Shown here piece after piece: positions 18,841-27,932 of a DNA stretch of 64,000 nucleotides; within the stretch, counting starts at the first letter, position 1; the number at the start of each line of letters is the position of its first letter. Source of the DNA: Hyphomicrobium sp. CS1GBMeth3 (GTDB lineage Bacteria; Pseudomonadota; Alphaproteobacteria; Rhizobiales; Hyphomicrobiaceae). Made by a program: the position numbers and the translations under genes. The notes beneath the pieces were generated by a model, which was given only the letters and a program-made list of their open reading frames with translations, did no database searches and had not been told where the DNA came from. The stretch covers positions 620,001 through 684,000 of the forward strand of contig NZ_FPHO01000003.1 of the NCBI RefSeq assembly GCF_900117455.1, written 5' to 3'.

Positions 18841-19815
18841 CTAGTTTGCTGCAACTTTCCGGCCGAGGAATTCACGGATCAGTCCGGCGATCTCGGCCCC
18901 GTTCGTCTCGAGTGCGAAGTGTCCGGTGTCGATCATGTGGATCTCGGCATCCGGAATGTCCCGCTTGTAGGGCGCGGCGCCGGCGGCAACGAAGATCTTG
19001 TCGTTCTTGCCCCACACCACCAGCGTCGGCGGCTTGGCGCTGCGGAAGTAGGCCTGCCAATTCGGATAAAGCGGCAGATTGGTGCGGTAGTCGTAGAAGA
19101 GGTCGAGCTGGATTTCTTGATTGCCCGGCCGGTCGAGCAGCGCCTGGTCCAACGTCCACGCATCCGGGCTAACGAGCGACATGTCCTTGACGCCGTCGGT
19201 GTACTGCCACTTGGTTGCCTTGGCTGACGTCAGCCAGCGGATGGCCTCGCGCTCCGGCGTCGCTCCCGTCTTCCAGTAGGCTTTAATCGGGTCCCAGAAC
19301 TCGGCGATGCCTTCGTCGTAGGCGTTGCCGTTTTGGACGATGAGCGCACTCACGCGTTCGGGATGCGACGTCGCCAGCCGGAAGCCGACCGGTGCGCCGT
19401 AGTCCATCACGTATAGTGCGTAACGGCTCACGCCGATCTGCTCCGTGAGCTTGCTCACCAGCTCCGCGTAGTGGTCGAAGGTGTAGGCGAACTTGGCCCG
19501 GTCCGGCGATGCACTCTGTCCGAAGCCCGGATAGTCTGGTGCCACCACGTGGTATTTGTCGGCGAGGCGCGGGATCAGGTTGCGAAACATCTGCGACGAC
19601 GTCGGGAAGCCGTGCAGCAGCAGGACCGTCGGGGCATCCGAAGGGCCGGCCTCGCGATAGAAGAGCTCCGTCCCATCGACCACGGCCGTGCGGTAGTGCA
19701 CGGCCAAAGCATCCTGGACCGCTTCAGACGCGGAGCTGGCGGGATCATTCGCAAGCGCGGGCCCCGATACGAGGGCCAGCGCCGTGGAGGCGGCAAGTAA
19801 GGTTGTACGGATCAT
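18841..19815 (-). CDS. Secreted alpha/beta hydrolase (haloalkane dehalogenase/epoxide hydrolase-like)
   Basis: 324 residues with a signal peptide ([22 protein letters not shown]). The fold marks are the oxyanion [12 protein letters not shown], the nucleophile elbow [10 protein letters not shown] (Asp, as in dehalogenases and epoxide hydrolases rather than Ser), the strand [13 protein letters not shown] with the acid, and the catalytic His in [11 protein letters not shown]. The substrate is unknown. It is divergent from a LysR-type regulator 228 bases away, which probably controls it. Confidence 0.88.
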   Translation of the reverse strand: MIRTTLLAASTALALVSGPALANDPASSASEAVQDALAVHYRTAVVDGTELFYREAGPSDAPTVLLLHGFPTSSQMFRNLIPRLADKYHVVAPDYPGFGQSASPDRAKFAYTFDHYAELVSKLTEQIGVSRYALYVMDYGAPVGFRLATSHPERVSALIVQNGNAYDEGIAEFWDPIKAYWKTGATPEREAIRWLTSAKATKWQYTDGVKDMSLVSPDAWTLDQALLDRPGNQEIQLDLFYDYRTNLPLYPNWQAYFRSAKPPTLVVWGKNDKIFVAAGAAPYKRDIPDAEIHMIDTGHFALETNGAEIAGLIREFLGRKVAAN

Positions 19816-20043
19816 TCTCGATCTCCTTCAGGCTACGACGTGGCCACGAGGGCGCACGCCACCGGCCGGTCACTGCGCCCGTGCTATAAGTTCCAAAAAT
19901 TCTTGTGTTTATAGGCCGATAGTGGCCCTGGAGGCGGCGAAAACCGTCGGACCCCGTCGCCTGAAACTGTATGTAGACGCTTCCATAAATCAGCAGCAGA
20001 TGGATAATTCGAAACCAATCCTCCCAAAATATGGAAGGCTACA

Positions 20044-20952
20044 ATGGATAGGTTCGAGGCCATGTCCGTCCTCCTCGCCGTGGTCGAGGAAGGGAGCTTG
20101 TCGGCCGGGGCACGGAAGCTGGGGACGCCTCTCGCGACGGTCAGCCGGAAGGTGTCGGACCTAGAGGAGCATCTCGGCGCAAAACTGCTTATCCGCACCA
20201 GTCGCCGCGTGATGCTGACGGACGCGGGGCGCGACTATGTCGAAGCCTCAAAACGGATCCTGGAGCAAGTGGACGAGGCCGAGAGAAACGCGTCCGGCGA
20301 GCACAGCGAGCCGAGAGGCCAGCTTTCCATCACCGCCCCGGTCGTATTCGGACGCCTGCACGTACTGCCGGTCGCCGCCGACTTTCTCGCCGCACACCCG
20401 AAGATCGATCTGCGCATGTACTTGATCGACCGCTACGTGAGCCTGCTCGATGAGCATCTCGACATCGGCGTGCGCCTGGGGCATCTCGAGGATAGCGCCC
20501 TCATGGCGGCGCGCGTCGGAAGCGTCCGCCGCGTGATCTGCGCCAGCCCCGCCTACATCGCACGCGTAGGCACGCCCGCAGCACCAGAGGATCTCCGCAA
20601 CCACGAAGGCATTACGTTCCAGGGCTTCTCCACCTCTCCCGGCTGGCGCTTTCGCGGCGATAACGAAGCCCTATCCGTGGAGCCGCGGACACGCATTGCC
20701 GTGAACTCGATCGAGGCGGCCGTGGATGCGGCGGTCGCGGGCCTCGGCGTGGCGCGCATGCTCTCCTATCAGGTCGTCGATCAGCTTCGAGCCGGCACAC
20801 TCGTGCCGCTTCTCGAAACCTACGCTCCGGAGCCGATCCCTGTGCAGCTGGTGTACTCCGGCAAAGGAATGCTTCCGGTGAAGGTACGGGCCTTCATCGA
20901 CTGGACAACGCCGCGCTTGCGGTCGCGCCTCGCGGCTCTCGGTCTGGATTGA
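20044..20952 (+). CDS. LysR family transcriptional regulator
   Basis: A 302-residue regulator of the DsdC/AaeR-like group with MDRFEAMSVLLAVVEEGSL at the N-terminus. The winged HTH is at about residues 5-60 (SAGARKLGTPLATVSRKVSDLEEHLGAKLL). The effector domain runs from 88 and is degenerate. It lies back to back with the secreted hydrolase and PPOX pair, the standard arrangement for a LysR regulator and its target. Confidence 0.93.
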   Translation: MDRFEAMSVLLAVVEEGSLSAGARKLGTPLATVSRKVSDLEEHLGAKLLIRTSRRVMLTDAGRDYVEASKRILEQVDEAERNASGEHSEPRGQLSITAPVVFGRLHVLPVAADFLAAHPKIDLRMYLIDRYVSLLDEHLDIGVRLGHLEDSALMAARVGSVRRVICASPAYIARVGTPAAPEDLRNHEGITFQGFSTSPGWRFRGDNEALSVEPRTRIAVNSIEAAVDAAVAGLGVARMLSYQVVDQLRAGTLVPLLETYAPEPIPVQLVYSGKGMLPVKVRAFIDWTTPRLRSRLAALGLD

Positions 20953-21222
20953 GAACGCCAATATGACGCCCGCCATTGTGCTTTGACAAATAGAGACGTA
21001 ACAAAACGCAAAATGCTTTCAGACTAGATTGACCGGCGAGCGTCGCTGCGCGTGATCCGGCGGTCCGTCCCAGAAGCGGAAGTCGGCCGCGTTAGGATGA
21101 GGCAGGGACCTCTGCAACCCGCCAAAATCCAGTGTTTTGCGGAGACCCGGCCGTGGTTTCGGCTAGCGCGACGCGTGCCCATGTAGGCAAAGGACGATCT
21201 CGATCCATCAGTGGGAGCCGCT

Positions 21223-21600
21223 ATGACTGGCGAGGCGAATAAGCAGACTGCTCAGGCTTTCTATGACCTGATGTTCAACCAGTGCCGGCCGAGGGAGGCT
21301 ATCGAGCGCTACGCGGGCACTACGTACATCCAGCACAACCCGGTCGTCCCGGACGGCAAAGATGGGTTCATCGCCTACTTCGAACGGATGGCGACAGCAT
21401 ATCCCGGCAAGCGGGTTCATATCGTTCGCGCGCTGGCTGAGGGGGACTTCGTCGTCCTTCACACGCGGCAGGAATGGCCCGGAGATAGCGACTGGGCCGG
21501 GATGGACATCTTCCGCTTCGAAGTTGGGAAGATCGTCGAGCATTGGGACGTACTCCAGCGGGTGCCTCCCGAAGCGGCGAACGGCAACACGATGTTCTAA
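21223..21600 (+). CDS. SnoaL/NTF2-like protein
   Basis: A 125-residue NTF2-fold protein: [48 protein letters not shown] and [18 protein letters not shown] are the polyketide-cyclase-like SnoaL pattern. ATG 21223 is preferred over GTG 21211 because GGGAG lies in front. The reaction is unknown and no pathway partner is adjacent. Confidence 0.85.
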   Translation: MTGEANKQTAQAFYDLMFNQCRPREAIERYAGTTYIQHNPVVPDGKDGFIAYFERMATAYPGKRVHIVRALAEGDFVVLHTRQEWPGDSDWAGMDIFRFEVGKIVEHWDVLQRVPPEAANGNTMF

Positions 21601-22328
21601 GGCTGTGCTCCTTTGTCCCACAAGTGGACATCGCGGAGCATTCACTGAATCACCCTACTGCAAACAGTGGATCAGTCTGCTTGCCGTTGAAGAGCGGACA
21701 TCTACGCGAGAATGGCGCGCCGTCGCTAGTGATCTGAAGCGCACATCAACATAGGTCCTACGCAGGTCTCGCGAACACAATAGCGTGCGGGCCTTGGGAG
21801 CTTTCCCCCATACCGATTTTCATGGAGTCCTGCCCATGTTCGTGCCCACAGCGCCCGCGCCACACGGCGCCCTGTGACCAGACCTCTTTGGAGATACCCC
21901 CGCAAGACAAAAAAATGAAATAAAAATCAGGCGACCGAACCGAGGCCGCCGTCCACGTTACGCGGCCTCCGGACGAACCGCCAGACGTTCGATCAGCCGT
22001 TTTCTGGCCCGGTCGGTAGCCACGCCCGACCAGCATCGGGGGATCAATCTCAATGGCGCAGGTGCGGACCCAGCCAACAGCTGCTCCGGACAAACTCCGG
22101 CGCACGGCACCCTAGCTCGAAATTCATGCCTCAGCCGCTGCGGGTTGCCGGATCCGCACTCCTGACCCTCACTTGCCCCGTGGAACTGCGCATGATCCAA
22201 ATAGATCATGCGCGGACGCAGGATGAAAATCTCAATGACCGAAGCTTGGCCAGGGCACTCTCCGGGATAGCCACCGCGAACCGGCCGTCAGTAGCCAAGC
22301 TGCCGCTAAGACAGACAAGAGTTATGCT
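21601..22328. other. 730 bases without a recognisable gene
   Basis: Short open frames are present on both strands, but none has a good ribosome site, family resemblance or codon use like its neighbours. Nothing repeated was seen. Confidence 0.5.
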
Positions 22329-22408
22329 CCCACCAAAACAACGTTGACAGTCGCAAAGACGTGGACTGACTAAGAACACACAGTTCTCACGATCATTGTT
22401 TTGGTGGG
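22329..22408. repeat. 13-bp perfect inverted repeat flanking a promoter-like segment
   Basis: CCCACCAAAACAA (22329-22341) and its exact complement TTGTTTTGGTGGG (22396-22408) enclose 54 bases. Inside are TTGACA (22344-22349) with GACTAA 18 bases on, and a small AGAAC/GTTCT dyad. The right arm contains the GGTGGGG that is the only candidate ribosome site of the LuxR-type gene starting at 22421, and a T-run (TTCTTTTTT) follows. It could be an attenuator or a site-specific inversion element. Confidence 0.55.
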
Positions 22409-22420
22409 GTTCTTTTTTCA

Positions 22421-23596
22421 ATGCGCAACGGCTTTTCCGATGCAACGCTTCTCGATCTCGTCGAACTCATTTATGCGGCAGGCAGCGATCCAAACGGATG
22501 GGAGAGGTTAGCCGAGCGAATAAACAAAGAGATGCCAGGGGTAGGGTTCGCGCTCGGTTGCTCGTTGCTGGTGGAAGGTCAAGGTTTCGTGCAGCATCCC
22601 GCCAGTGCGGGCTACGATCCTGACAGTATTAAGTCCCTTGTGGAGCACTACCAACAGATCAATCCCTATGAGACGCTCCACAAAGCGTTGCCAGTCGGCA
22701 AGGCCATCAAAGCGACCAGTCTGGTCACGCGCGACTGGCTGGAGCGGCAGGTCTTCTATCACGAATGGCTAAAACCGGCCGGCGACTACACTCACGGCGC
22801 GGGGATCGTCATTGCCCGCGATCATCGCCGCCAGATGCGCATCGCCATCGATATTCCCGATCGCCTCGGTCACCTTGAAGAACCGTGTGCGCAGTTGCTG
22901 ACGCGGCTGGGGCCGCATCTGGCACGGGCATTCGAGCTCAACCAGCGGCTGGAGGCGGCCATCGCCACTCAACATGTTCTCGACAACTTGCTCGATCGCA
23001 TCGACGGGGCGGCCGCGATCCTGGGACGGAACGGGCACGTGTGCGCCGTCAACCGGCAGGCCGAGGCGCTCGCGCGCGTGGCCACGTTGATCAAGATTAC
23101 ACCCACAAACCGGATGACCTTCTGCAAGCCCGCTTACGAGACGGCATTTCAGCGCGCGCTGGCAGCTGCACTGGGTGCTGCCGGCAGCAACGGCCCATGC
23201 GCCTTCCTCATTGAAGATCGAGACGGAGGCAAAGCGAATGTGGTCGTGCTGCCACTGCGCGCCACGAGCAGCGGCGCCGCATATGCTGTCGCGGGCGCGC
23301 AGGCTCTGTTGATCATTCGCGAAGCCGGCAAGGCCGTCAGCGCGCCCGCGGATGTGCTGCGCACCCTCTACCGGGTCACGCATGCGGAAGCAGCCGTCGT
23401 CCTGCAGATCGCAGCCGGCCTCAGCCTCGCAGAAGCAGCCGACGCTCTTTCCGTCTCCCGCTCCACCGCCCGCAATCAGCTCACTGCTGCGATGGCCAAG
23501 CTCGGCGTGCACCGCCAGGCGGAGCTGGTCGGCCTGATGGCAGGGCTCGCTCCCAGGCTGGCGCTCAAGGACCCTGGAGCGCAATCAACTCTCTAG
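22421..23596 (+). CDS. LuxR-type helix-turn-helix regulator
   Basis: A 391-residue regulator. The C-terminal 65 residues (TLYRVTHAEAAVVLQIAAGL.. SLAEAADALSVSRSTARNQLTAAMAKLGVHRQAELVGLM) are a LuxR/GerE HTH. The first 300 residues are a PAS/GAF-like sensory part of unknown ligand, with a clear second globule after LDNLLDRIDGAAAILGRNGHVCAVN. There is no receiver aspartate, so it is not a response regulator. Expression may depend on the inverted-repeat leader just before it. No target gene is obvious nearby. Confidence 0.85.
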   Translation: MRNGFSDATLLDLVELIYAAGSDPNGWERLAERINKEMPGVGFALGCSLLVEGQGFVQHPASAGYDPDSIKSLVEHYQQINPYETLHKALPVGKAIKATSLVTRDWLERQVFYHEWLKPAGDYTHGAGIVIARDHRRQMRIAIDIPDRLGHLEEPCAQLLTRLGPHLARAFELNQRLEAAIATQHVLDNLLDRIDGAAAILGRNGHVCAVNRQAEALARVATLIKITPTNRMTFCKPAYETAFQRALAAALGAAGSNGPCAFLIEDRDGGKANVVVLPLRATSSGAAYAVAGAQALLIIREAGKAVSAPADVLRTLYRVTHAEAAVVLQIAAGLSLAEAADALSVSRSTARNQLTAAMAKLGVHRQAELVGLMAGLAPRLALKDPGAQSTL

Positions 23597-24069
23597 AACG
23601 CGTTCAACTTTGCTGAATGCATATCCTGCATTCCTGTTGGCACACCGCACAGTGAGTTAGGCTATGGCCGCTTTCTCGGCATCGCAACGGTGGCGGCATA
23701 GCCGAAGTATCCCATTAGCGGTCATCGAGGGTGCTAGATCTGGCCCGCCACCTGGCACGCTGCAAATATCTGCGTTCAAGTGGAGAGCGGCCATCGCGCT
23801 CGCATTAGAGGTCTGTCTATGCCCCGACGATGGACAACGCCCTATCTTGGGACCGACCTTGAGCTGTCGCCAGAGGCGTCGTCACGCCAAGGACCTCGCG
23901 ATCGTCACCCAACATTGACTCCGCATCGGCGTGCAATGTTAATCCCGCGTGAGCTTCGTCGCCTCCAAGCTCGGGGCTGCGGAGCGTAGCGAATCAGCTT
24001 TGCGGCATCCTTCGCCTCGGCCGTACGTCATAAAGACTAGACCGAGATCAGAACATTTGCGGAGCATCG
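23597..24069. other. 470 bases between the LuxR regulator and the response regulator gene
   Basis: The flanking genes converge here. No gene with coding character was found, and no strong terminator was seen. Confidence 0.5.
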
Positions 24070-25317
24070 TCAGCTCGCGATGTCGAGCATGCCCAGAGAC
24101 CAACGCTCATATTCCTCGTTGATTTCCTCGAGCCAATCCGCGTCGACCGTTGCGTTTTGCCTGGCGTCGTTGGCGTCCGTCGGAAGTACGAGCTCGATCC
24201 GCTTAAAACCGTTGCCTGACGGCATCGACGATACAGAACCGCCCATGTGACCGACCGCGAGAATCGCGCGCAAGTATTCCACGGATCGCTGCGACACGTC
24301 CTCGAACGGCGCAGCGTGAAGAACGCAGTCTTCCAGCGCTTTCGCGGGGTCGAAGTTCCGCATTTCGAAATCGATGACGGCGCCGCCGCCGTTGTCCTTT
24401 CCGTTTCGGACCTGCACCAGAAGCGTGCTGCCAGGCGCAGTCCAGTCGGACATCGGCGCCATCAAGCGCTTCATGATATCGGCCAAGTGCGCTGCGTTCG
24501 TTGGCACCTTCAGTTCATCAACTTCGCTTCGCACGCTCACGGACATCTTGTTGTGGGCATCTCGCAAAGCCGAAGCGCAATTCGAGACGACGGATACGAG
24601 CTCCGCCTCCTGATGGTCCTGATGATGCGCCATCGTAGAGTCATCCACGAGCTGCCTGGAGAGCTGGACCAAGCGCTGCGCTTCCTCGACAGGAAGGCGC
24701 CAGTGGCATTCGGAGCGAAGTTCGCTCCACTGTTTGCGAATTGCAGGCCGCCACGCCGTTTCGGCGAGCGCGTCCTTCAGGTAATTGCGCATGGCAACCG
24801 GAGCGTTCTTGTAGCCGGAAAGGGCCACGGACATCGCCGCCAGCGAATAGAGACGGTTGCGCAAGACAGTCCGCTCCATCGCGCCGAGCTTTTCGTTGAT
24901 CAGCAGATTGCACTCTCGCTGCATCAGATAGAATGTCGTCGCCTGTTCGAGATCGGCTTCGAGCGCCTGCAAATCCCAGGGCTTCATGATGTAGCGGAAA
25001 ACACCGCCCTGATTGACGGCGCGAACGGCATCATCGAGATCGGCGTAGGCTGTGGTCAGAATTCTGACGACGTCGGGGCGCCTCCTGCGGATGCTCTCCA
25101 GCAAGCTGACACCGCTTCGATGCGGCATGCGCTGATCGGACACCACGACGCCAATATTGTGCTCGTCCGACATCAGGAGCTCTTCGGCTTCAGCAGCACT
25201 TGTCGCCGTCACGATAGGGAAGCGATTGCCAAACGCCCGCTGAAAGTACTTCACAGCCTGCGGTTCGTCGTCGACGATAAGAACCTCAATGGGGAACTCT
25301 TCAAGATGCGAGTGCAT
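24070..25317 (-). CDS. Response regulator with C-terminal kinase-like domain (PhcR/PhcQ-like)
   Basis: 415 residues. A receiver domain fills the first 125: IEVLIVDDEPQAVKYFQRAF, the phospho-Asp in VVVSDQRMPHRSG, then TTAYADLDDAV and FRYIMKPWDLQALE. The remaining part resembles a histidine-kinase ATPase domain without a clear phospho-His box (VVSNCASALRDAHNKMSVSV..GGGAVIDFEMRNF). It begins 17 bases inside the end of the kinase gene upstream, so translation is coupled. The receiver subtype is that seen in Ralstonia PhcR/PhcQ-like proteins. Confidence 0.8.
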   Translation of the reverse strand: MHSHLEEFPIEVLIVDDEPQAVKYFQRAFGNRFPIVTATSAAEAEELLMSDEHNIGVVVSDQRMPHRSGVSLLESIRRRRPDVVRILTTAYADLDDAVRAVNQGGVFRYIMKPWDLQALEADLEQATTFYLMQRECNLLINEKLGAMERTVLRNRLYSLAAMSVALSGYKNAPVAMRNYLKDALAETAWRPAIRKQWSELRSECHWRLPVEEAQRLVQLSRQLVDDSTMAHHQDHQEAELVSVVSNCASALRDAHNKMSVSVRSEVDELKVPTNAAHLADIMKRLMAPMSDWTAPGSTLLVQVRNGKDNGGGAVIDFEMRNFDPAKALEDCVLHAAPFEDVSQRSVEYLRAILAVGHMGGSVSSMPSGNGFKRIELVLPTDANDARQNATVDADWLEEINEEYERWSLGMLDIAS

Positions 25318-27925
25318 GATTACCCTTGCTTACTCCGAGAGCTGATTCAGGCGATATTGGCAGATTGAAGCTGAATTCCGTCCACTGTCCGGGGCAACTT
25401 CTAACAAGCAGTGAACCATCGTGGTTGGCCACGATCCTGTGGCTAACGGCTAGTCCGAGCCCCATCCCTTCACCCACCTCCTTGGTGGAGAAGAACGGAT
25501 CGAAGATTTGGTCCTGGATCTCAGCATCGATACCGGTACCGTTATCCCGAACCGTAACGATCACCTCGTTGCCTTCGGTTCTCGTGCCGATGATGATCTC
25601 GGGATCGCGAGATTGTGCGAGATCACGCACCGCAGCCGCAGCGTTAAGAACGAGGTTCACCACAACCTGGGAGATTGTGGACGGCGAGCCGCGAACCACG
25701 CGCTCGGACCTAAAATCGGTCTTAACGGATATGTCCCCGAGGACATGAGCCGTAAACCGAAGCGCGCTTTCGACTGCCTCTTGAATGTCGAAGGGCTGCG
25801 CGTTTTGCCGAACCTGCTGCGTCGTGAAGCCGCGAAGATCTCCAACGACCCGGCGGATACGGTCGTATCCGGCTTGAATGTCGGCCATCGTCTCCAGCGT
25901 GTCGGGGCAATTCTTGACCGACGAATGCTGCATGGCGAACTTCAAAGCAGTGCCCATGAAATTCAGCGGATTGCCGATCTCGTGTAGCAGCCCCGCAGCC
26001 ATCGTTCCAAGCGCGCTCAACCTGCCGTTCTGGATCAAGACGGCTTCTGTTTCCCTCAACTGCTCGAGCTTCTTCTTCAGCTCACAGTTCGTCAGCTCCA
26101 GATCTTTCTCGAGTTTCGCCGCCTTCAATAGGTTGCTGATGCGCGTGCGCACCTCAAGCCCGCTGAACGGCTTGATAAGGAAGTCGTCGGCGCCGTGGTT
26201 CAGGGCGATGATCTTCGCGTCCTCATCGGCACGGGCCGTCAGAATCATCACTTTAATCGTGCGAGTGTTCTCATCTCCCTTAAGCTGCTGACAGACATCG
26301 AGGCCGCTGATCTCGGGCAACATAACGTCCAGAAGAATCAGATCCGGCCGGCTCCTCTGCGCTATCTCAATGGCCGATCTACCATCTGCCGCCTCGATGA
26401 CGCGATGCGTGTCGCGCAACATGGAGACCAGGTAACGTCGCATGTCCGGTTCATCGTCCACCACCAGGATGAGAGGCGTGTCCAGTGTGTGCACGCTTTC
26501 GGTCTTGAGGAGATCGACTTCCTCGCTATTGGCAGCAGCGACGTGAAATATGGCCTTGCGATCGAAGACCTGAAGCGCATCAAGCTCGGCCGCCTTACCG
26601 GCAACGCAGGCCTGGACGTCCGACGTTTCGCTATCTGGAACGGCCAAGGGGAATGTCAGCGTGAACGTCGTGCCGCCATTGGCAGCGCTCGCTGCCTCAG
26701 CCTTGCCGCCGTGGCGTTCCATGAGTTCGCGCACCAGAGCGAGGCCCAAACCGAGGCCCTGGTGGCGACGAGTCTCCGAGCCGTCAACCTGATAGAAGCG
26801 GTCGAAGAGGTGCGGCAGTTTATCGGGCGGAACACCTATGCCGGTGTCACGAACCTTGACGAGGACGTTGCCGGCCTCGCGCGTGGCCGTCACTTCGATC
26901 TGCCCACCCTCGGGGGTAAACTTGATCGCATTGACGATGATGTTGCTGACAATTTTCTCGAGAGCGTCGGAATCGGCGCGAACGATAAGCTCGCCATCGA
27001 TGTCCGCAAGAGTGAGCGAGATATTCTTGACCTCGGCCAGATGCTTCAGCGACGCCGTGATATGGGCCAGGAAATCCGCCATATCTAGCGGCTTCAGCGA
27101 CAGCTCGACGCGTCCGGCGTCGAGCCGTATGAGGCTCAGAATGTCGTTGACCAAGCGCAGCAACCGCAGCGCGTTGTTCTCAATGATCCCGAGCAACTCA
27201 TGGGCGCTCGTCGCAAAGAGCCTCCGGTCAGCTTTTATCTTTTCGATGGGGGCCAGAATGAGCGTCAGCGGCGTCCGCAGCTCGTGGCTGACGTTGGCGA
27301 AGAACTGCGATTTCAGACGGTCGAGCGCCGACAATTTCTGATGCTGAACCGCAAGCTGGTACTTCAACGAGAACTCGTTGAACCTGCGCAGGTATTGGAA
27401 ATGCGCAGCGGTCGTGGTGATGATGCAGGTCAGGATAAGAAAATACAGGTTCTGCCATAGCGCGCCCAGAGTTCCAGGCGGCGCGGCGGCGCAGCCAGCA
27501 ACATAAATTGCGAGCGTCGCAATGCTGATGAGCGCCGCTTCCTGGGTGTTGAGTGGCGTCAGGACGCCGACGGCGAATAGGATGAGAAAGAGGCCGAGAT
27601 AGTACTTCGACTCGGCGCCGTCGGTTATCGCGATCATGACGGCGATGGACGCAACAGCTATCAGCAGGCCGAGCATCGTCAGAAACGAAACGTGCGCGGT
27701 CGCTCTCCTTGAGAAATGCAACGCAAAGATTACGGCAATCGCCGCCGTCGCGAGCAGGCGTATGACAAACAGAATCTTCTGATGGTCCGGATATGCAAAT
27801 ACGTCGATGCTGATGCCTGCCGGGATCAGGATCAGCCCGAGGACACACGCAATTTTTGACTGGCGGAGGCGAAGTTCGTGCTCTTCGTCCTCGAACGCGC
27901 GCTGAAGCTCTGCATCTGGGTACAT
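25301..27925 (-). CDS. Hybrid sensor kinase with HK-REC-HK layout
   Basis: An 874-residue inner-membrane kinase. ATG 27925 is chosen because the longer frame adds an unrelated 30 residues. Six membrane segments span about 23-177. The first phospho-His is H214 in NVSHELRTPL. ATPase motifs are NAIKFTPEG, VRDTGIGVPPDKL and GLGLGLALVRE. A receiver follows (about 484-600), with phospho-Asp in LILLDVMLPEISG. A second kinase core has H648 in GLLHEIGNPLNF, then DNGTGID and GMGLGLAV. It starts 7 bases after the stop codon of the methyltransferase gene. Fusion of two kinase cores around a receiver is unusual and suggests a combined PhcS/PhcR role. Confidence 0.85.
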   Translation of the reverse strand: MYPDAELQRAFEDEEHELRLRQSKIACVLGLILIPAGISIDVFAYPDHQKILFVIRLLATAAIAVIFALHFSRRATAHVSFLTMLGLLIAVASIAVMIAITDGAESKYYLGLFLILFAVGVLTPLNTQEAALISIATLAIYVAGCAAAPPGTLGALWQNLYFLILTCIITTTAAHFQYLRRFNEFSLKYQLAVQHQKLSALDRLKSQFFANVSHELRTPLTLILAPIEKIKADRRLFATSAHELLGIIENNALRLLRLVNDILSLIRLDAGRVELSLKPLDMADFLAHITASLKHLAEVKNISLTLADIDGELIVRADSDALEKIVSNIIVNAIKFTPEGGQIEVTATREAGNVLVKVRDTGIGVPPDKLPHLFDRFYQVDGSETRRHQGLGLGLALVRELMERHGGKAEAASAANGGTTFTLTFPLAVPDSETSDVQACVAGKAAELDALQVFDRKAIFHVAAANSEEVDLLKTESVHTLDTPLILVVDDEPDMRRYLVSMLRDTHRVIEAADGRSAIEIAQRSRPDLILLDVMLPEISGLDVCQQLKGDENTRTIKVMILTARADEDAKIIALNHGADDFLIKPFSGLEVRTRISNLLKAAKLEKDLELTNCELKKKLEQLRETEAVLIQNGRLSALGTMAAGLLHEIGNPLNFMGTALKFAMQHSSVKNCPDTLETMADIQAGYDRIRRVVGDLRGFTTQQVRQNAQPFDIQEAVESALRFTAHVLGDISVKTDFRSERVVRGSPSTISQVVVNLVLNAAAAVRDLAQSRDPEIIIGTRTEGNEVIVTVRDNGTGIDAEIQDQIFDPFFSTKEVGEGMGLGLAVSHRIVANHDGSLLVRSCPGQWTEFSFNLPISPESALGVSKGNHALAS

Positions 27926-27932
27926 GAATGAC

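Noticed and set aside
23664..23918. 84-codon ORF after the LuxR-type gene
   Set aside because: Composition and lack of ribosome site suggest chance.
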